From: Apostichopus japonicus | Taxonomy: Eukaryota > Echinodermata > Holothuroidea > Aspidochirotida > Stichopodidae | Direction: 5' to 3' | Length of the DNA: 64,000 nt | Assembly: GCF_037975245.1 (NCBI RefSeq) | Contig: NC_092572.1 | Location: forward strand, 24,771,989 to 24,835,988 | Shown: piece by piece, positions 59,701-64,000 of the stretch | Position numbering within the stretch: the stretch's first letter is position 1 | Layout of the letters: every line of letters starts with the position of its first letter | Program-made: the position numbers and the translations under genes | Notes under the pieces: model-generated | Database searches by the model: none | What the model saw: the letters and a program-made list of their open reading frames with translations, nothing else | Told to the model about the DNA's origin: nothing

Positions 59701-62700
59701 TTATTGCTTTTTCTTGGCTTAAATGTTTATTGATATTAAAGAAAATCGTATAACATACGAATAAATTTAGATGCGATTGTTCCTGAACGGAAAAACATTT
59801 AAAAAAAGTTAAAGTATTGAACTTGATTCTTCAAAACCAAAAGCCACATATATTCCTGCAACTTCTCAACCGTTTTAGTACACACGATGGCGCTACAAAC
59901 AGCGGTTACTACTGACTACTAACATACACGAAATGTTAGCTAATATAATGTTGAAGAGTTCAAGACGTGTCTAGACAAAACATTACTAAATAAGACCAAC
60001 TTTCGTCCGCTACAATTATCAACGAGATCAATTTAAGTAATAATTCTCAGTGTTTGTTTACTTACTTCAGTTTTTTCGGGGTCTTCTATGCTTGTCCTAC
60101 TTTTCCTGAAGTAAACTACGTGAGAAAGAAACAAATGAAAGAAAATAAGAACCAAGTTACGAACGATGATGTTATAGTTGTCGACACCAATTGTCATACA
60201 ATGCAATTTAATCCTGAACAAAATGTAATTCCAATGTTATTGTTAGGTTGCAAGAACACATTTCATGTTTAGCATATCATGAGTGTAAAGTAGTGTTGTA
60301 ATATAACAATACACTACACATACAAGTCCTGTACATTACCTCTGAATATTACAGCAGCAATAATCAAAATGATAATTACAACTGCAGTAGGAACCAAAAT
60401 AATCGGTAACAAATGTCCCGGCTTTCCAACCGTTTCAACTGTGGACGGTTGTTGGCTGTGGCGTAGACTGGATGTTGTAGAGATTACAGGGTCTGCATGA
60501 ATAAAAAAGTAACCAAGTCATTTCTTATAGTAATGCATAAACAGTTTAAGTATGCACAAATTTTTGAGACTTTCTCAATCCTTTTAAGATATGAAAAAAT
60601 TAATCTAAAAAAAATTCAAAGACTTATGACAATAATGACGACAATGGCGATTACGATATTCATAACGATGGCGATGATCATGTCCAAGACCAGAACCGTT
60701 ACCATGAAGACAATGAAGACAGTGACGGCGATGAAGGGGGTTATGGATGACATGATTTACAAGAAGGTAATTAACTTATTGTATATCATATAATACAACC
60801 TACTTCCGAGGATAAGTAAGTCAAATTCCGTCGACCACTGTGGTATTTCACTGGTTGATCCATCTGTATCACAAACCAACGTCAATCTGGATACATCGTT
60901 TGTAATAATCTTGAAAGTAGAAGTTAGCACAACGTCAAATGTGTTGCCTTTCGATACAACTTCTACTTCTTTTTTGGAAAAGGATATGGCAGTTGAATGT
61001 TTTGCGTAAAGCGTTCTCCAGCTAAGCGTAACCTTTGGTCGTATTCCATGCAAAGAACATGTTAATATTCCTTCTTGATGAACTTTTAAGACACAATATT
61101 GGTCAGCTCTGCAACCATTAATGACAGGATACGCAGGAATTGGATTAACTACAAAGAGAAGAAAAAACAACCCTCTGTCACGAACGCTGGCATGACGTAC
61201 ATTTGGGGTCGTGGACCGGGGGTGGGGTGGGGGGGGGGGGAGGTCGGAGTTACACACAGTGAAATCACAAGTTAATCTCAATTTGAAGCATAGTCGGTCT
61301 GGAACTATCACCATGCTCTGACACCCATGAACGTAACAGTAATACAAACAAAGCAAAAACGTGTCTTCCTGTTCCCCACTAAAGGAATTCGGCTCCAATT
61401 TTTTTAAATCGGCATTGGTTTGTGACCGACGTATACTTATCACTACATCTACATTTCTAAGATGAAGGTAATGTTCGTCCAGCGAAATGGAATAGCATCG
61501 GGGCTTTCTCCCCTTTACCTCGAACGGGGCCTTAAGCTGTAGCTTTCGATGGATTTTACCCTTGGCCCCCACTCGTTACTCTTATACATTCCAGAGATAT
61601 GTTTCTCTCTGACAACGGATTTAGTGGTTTAAAGTCGCTTGAGACAACACGAAATATTTTCAAATGCTATGCATTCGGGAGAAAGTAATATCCACTCTCA
61701 CCCATGTATTTTTTTTGTGCTTTAAACTTGCTTGGAATTAACACGACATAATAAAATACTTTCGCTACCAGGAAATTCCCCTCCTAGAAACCTCACTACG
61801 ACTTGCGATTTATAGTAATTCCTCTTTCTTACATCAAATGCAGCTTCCAGAAAGTTGCCTCCACTACATCCCCCTTCACTCCCCCCCCCCACACTTTTCA
61901 ACCTCTCCCACCTGTGCTTCTAGTCAATGACAGTGTTCGTTGTAAAATGTGGAAACACTTAGTTGGTTATTCCGATAAGTTGCTCGGCCAGTCATTACAG
62001 TCAATCCCAAAGATCTAGTCGGTGTCGAAATTGGTTTACACCTATTGCAAAATGGTGAATGTATACCACTGGATGTGGATAATCTTTCACGCTATTGCTT
62101 ATAGAAATAAATGTCAAGAAATGAAATTGAAATAGCTGTCAATAACAGCTTACTTACTGTACACATACAGGTGGTACAAAGCAATGTGATCTGTTATACC
62201 GTCACTGTAAATACAAGCGTATAGGCCTTCGTGTTGTGTTTGCACGTGTTGTGTAGTTAAAGCACCATTTCCATCAAGCTCAAAGTAGTCCGTGGTAGCA
62301 TTCTCAAAGTACTTATTGATAAAAATTGCATAACCGAGATTCTCAAATCTGTTGTCATAAAGTCTTCTCCAGATTAGGAAAGATTTCTGCTCTTCAGTAC
62401 ATGTTATTGTCACCACTGCATTTTCCTCAGCAGCGATCTCATTGGTAGTTGTTGTTGTATAGTCCATGCTTCCATGCAATAGTAAAATCGAAGACTCGTT
62501 ACAATAAAGAAAATGTGATGAATCGTTTGCTTTGCAAACCAAAAGCGACAATGAAGCTGCATCAAAATGATCGTCCATCATCAGTGAAGAAGAGATAAAT
62601 GTCACATTATCCTTTATAACCGATTTAGCTTGTGTTGTCATGTATTTGTCCCCTGCTTCACTGCGTTTCGTCCAGTAGGGGTCGACTTTTGGTCGTGAAT

Positions 62701-63835
62701 GTATAGAACATTTGACTTCACTTTCACGTTTTATTTCTTGTGTGCACACTTGCTTGTCTTCCCCGCATAAGTTAATGACTGGACATCCGGAAGGTTTGAC
62801 TGTTAAATATTAGTATATATTGTATTAATATTAGAAAATATAGTGCAAGATATGCTTGTATATATTCGCTTTTTTGATAGACATCATCCCGAGTATTAAT
62901 GCTATTAGAAATTAACATTATGGTGTTTTATTGAATTCATTCTAAATATAATTTTGGCAATCCGATGATTGTAGCAGAATTTATTGGTCAATTTCTTTAC
63001 TCTATGGCATGATAAGAAAATTTTGATTCTATGATAAGTGCGATGATTCAACTTTATCCATCGAGGGCACTTTATTATGTTCTCAATTAGATCTATTAAA
63101 TAAAAAGTATATATTACGTCATATCAAATTTGCGTAACAAGTCATCTGGTACACAACTTATACTGACGAAGGTTTAAATAATAAAGTTTGTATCAATTAT
63201 TTTCTTATAGGAAACCGACTTAACATATTAACGATACATGTGGTGTGTGGATGTAAAATACAATTAAGCATGTAATAATTGTAAAGTTATTCTCACCTGT
63301 AGTAATGACATCTACATGATATGTTATTGGTTCTTCAAATTCTGAATTAAATATCAATACCGCGAATGTTCTCTCGTGTGCCAAGACAATGTTCTCTATT
63401 AACAGCGAGCCATCAACATCAACTGCATACATACCGTTGTCACAACCACCACTTGACTGCTCGGCACTTATGCAACTTACAATTGGTTTACCTTGTACAG
63501 TGTCCATGGAGTCATACCAATGAATTGCATGGAAACCGATGTCAAATGAGCATTTTATGGTTCCTTTTCGTCCTAATTCAAGATATTGTCTCGGTTCGCA
63601 GTCATTGTTAACATCTGCGTCTGCGTGGATAAATATGAAGCAATTGAAGCAAAATAGATCTTTATAATATAGTAATGAAATGTCAATTATATTCATTTTT
63701 TATGCTTAGTTTATGAGAATACATTCGATTTAAGGCATTCAACGTACTATAAAACAAACAAGATATAAGGAAAAAAAACTCACTAGAAATTACAAGGACA
63801 GCTAGAAGTCCAAGAATACGTAATGTGCTATCCAT
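54483..63835 (-). CDS. Ig - transmembrane - NACHT - LRR receptor (predicted about 1250 aa)
   Basis: Exons: 63835-63784 (signal peptide, MDSTLRILGLLAVLVISS), 63620-63297 (Ig 1), 62799-62158 (Ig 2 and 3), 61148-60804 (Ig 4), 60492-60340 (membrane helix), 60115-60066 (basic tail), 59645-59606 (linker), 58992-57482 (NACHT), 57230-57022 (LRR-like), then tentative 56797-56718, 56290-56235, 56041-55994 and 54725-54483. All phases agree. The Ig half predicts extracellular recognition; the NACHT half (GDPGQGKST, FFDGYDE) predicts a cytoplasmic nucleotide-driven oligomerisation switch. A good splice acceptor directly before the linker exon, in the phase left by the tail exon, links the two halves. They could instead be two adjacent genes, with NACHT translation starting at 59636. 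No Death, CARD or TIR domain is seen. The fusion is inferred from splice logic. Confidence 0.72.
57022..57230 (-). CDS. LRR-like exon following the NACHT exon
   Basis: 209 nt, from phase 0 to phase 2. The text TKCLHLEDCLHHADTTGG, LTYIKCLKITEIGREF and YILCCRDLKKVE has the L-x-x-L-x-L-x-x-C rhythm of animal NLR leucine-rich repeats. It follows NACHT as in canonical NLRs. Confidence 0.65.
57482..58992 (-). CDS. NACHT ATPase exon
   Basis: One 1511-nt exon, from phase 1 to phase 0. Walker A is EGDPGQGKST. Walker B is SVVFFFDGYDE with the extended acidic pair. A sensor-like LVILTTRSN follows. The winged-helix-side motif VRFHHKLFCEWYAATFLSK corresponds to the F-x-H-x-x-F-Q-E-x-x-A-A of animal NLRs. 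All nucleotide-binding residues are present, so it is predicted active. Upstream text (YENQYSTIRPVPFIRDG) resembles the linker before NACHT in many invertebrate NLRs. No Death fold precedes it. Confidence 0.93.
59606..60115 (-). CDS. Two small exons linking the receptor tail to NACHT
   Basis: 60115-60066 (VYFRKSRTSIEDPEKTE) has its acceptor at CGTAG and ends in phase 0 at a GTAAGT donor. 59645-59606 begins after TTTACAACTTTAG in phase 0 (LNTMLPGNTNGVS) and passes phase 1 to the NACHT exon at 58992. The first matches the basic tail exon at 85-30 of the paralogue (VRKRRKIRRRRSSNCEEVE) in place and phase. These two exons decide whether this is one gene or two. Confidence 0.65.
60340..60492 (-). 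CDS. Transmembrane exon of the Ig-NACHT receptor
   Basis: 51 codons, phase 1-1. It has a Ser/Thr/Gln stalk (ISTTSSLRHSQQPSTVE) and then LLPIILVPTAVVIIILIIAA, VIF and Arg. Confidence 0.85.
60620..60745. repeat. Low-complexity GAT/GAC-rich tract in an intron
   Basis: A cryptic trinucleotide repeat (GAC, GAT, GGC) between the transmembrane and fourth Ig exons. The plus translation is Asp-rich, but no coding context exists. Confidence 0.6.
60804..61148 (-). CDS. Fourth Ig-like exon of the Ig-NACHT receptor
   Basis: 345 nt, the same length as 1756-1412 in the paralogue, phase 1-1. It contains PVINGCRADQYCVLK, GILTCSLHGIRPKVTLSWRT and VSRLTLVCDTDG. The donor is A-GTAGGT. The frame stays open through the upstream intron to 61572, see findings. 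Confidence 0.82.
61218..61243. repeat. G-rich tract in an intron
   Basis: GGGGGTGGGGTGG followed by a run of twelve G on the plus strand (C-rich on the sense strand). It sits about 70 bp upstream of the acceptor of the fourth Ig exon, so it forms part of a long C-tract there. Confidence 0.8.
62158..62799 (-). CDS. Exon for the second and third Ig-like domains of the Ig-NACHT receptor
   Basis: 214 codons, phase 1-1. It contains VKPSGCPVINLCGEDKQ, EVKCSIHSRPKVDPYWTK, then AVVTITCTEEQKSFLIWRR and HEGLYACIYSDG. It is the direct counterpart of 2697-2050 (VKPSVDFPVIDKCG; DEGTYACIFHDG). Confidence 0.85.
63297..63620 (-). CDS. First Ig-like exon of the Ig-NACHT receptor
   Basis: 324 nt, identical in length to 4207-3884, phase 1-1. 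It contains CEPRQYLELGRKGTIKCSF, GFHAIHWYDSMD and GMYAVDVDGSLLIENI. The paralogue gives CEPTQYLELHKTGMLNCSF. The paired Cys of the strand-F side is not obvious, so this is a non-canonical Ig-like fold. Confidence 0.82.
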
Positions 63836-64000
63836 TGCTGTTGTTCTCTTTGAGGAAACTTGTGTTGATGCAGTCGCTACTTCGTTAGTAAACTACAGTA
63901 TTCAAAATATTAACAGTCACCTCAAACGCAACAGCGTATTAGGTCTCTAAGTTATCATTCAATAGTTGGAAACCGTTGAACAGACAAGATGGATGTTCTG

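Noticed and set aside
60497-60793. Met/Thr-rich plus open frame
   Set aside because: Low-complexity GAC/GAT tract in an intron of a minus-strand gene.

Overview
This window is eukaryotic genomic DNA from an invertebrate animal. It is AT-rich by eye and full of introns, TA microsatellites, tRNA-derived SINEs, LINE pieces and Penelope-like elements with hammerhead-like motifs. The gene content (immunoglobulin receptors, a NACHT ATPase, ZU5/UPA proteins, a receptor pseudokinase) looks like an innate-immune cluster of a marine deuterostome. An echinoderm, perhaps a sea cucumber, is my best guess, but nothing in the sequence proves the taxon. All spliced models below were built by eye from GT/AG sites. 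I accepted exons when intron phases matched and domains continued across the joins.

Layout: (A) 1-5084, minus: the 5' part of a receptor gene with a signal peptide, four Ig-like domains, a transmembrane helix and a basic tail. It runs off the left edge. (B) 5.1-9.0 kb: a tandem duplication and a LINE fragment. (C) 8987-18567, minus: a 15-exon gene for a beta-propeller / linker / ZU5 / UPA protein of about 830 aa. (D) 18.8-20.3 kb: Penelope-like fragments in inverted orientation. (E) 22912-24301, minus: a two-exon gene for a propeller-only paralogue. (F) 27652-38098, plus: an 18-exon gene for an Ig receptor with a cytoplasmic tyrosine-kinase-like domain that has lost its catalytic residues. 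(G) 38619-51778, minus: a second propeller / coiled-coil / ZU5 / UPA gene of about 909 aa. (H) 54483-63835, minus: a receptor gene with the same Ig-TM exon plan as gene A, whose tail exons splice in phase into a complete NACHT ATPase exon followed by leucine-rich-repeat-like exons.

The most striking result is gene H: a predicted cell-surface Ig receptor whose cytoplasmic half is an NLR-type NACHT-LRR module. Gene A is its paralogue (Ig exons of 324 and 345 nt are the same size in both) and probably continues into a NACHT outside the window. Between the two lie propeller-ZU5-UPA proteins. ZU5-UPA is the module called FIIND in NLRP1 and CARD8 and also occurs in PIDD, so receptor, signalling ATPase and FIIND-like proteins are physically linked here. 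A working hypothesis, which is inference, is that extracellular recognition by Ig domains is coupled directly to NACHT oligomerisation at the membrane. The propeller-ZU5-UPA proteins and the pseudokinase receptor would be partners or regulators. None of this can be shown from the sequence alone. RNA-seq junctions and protein searches are the decisive tests.
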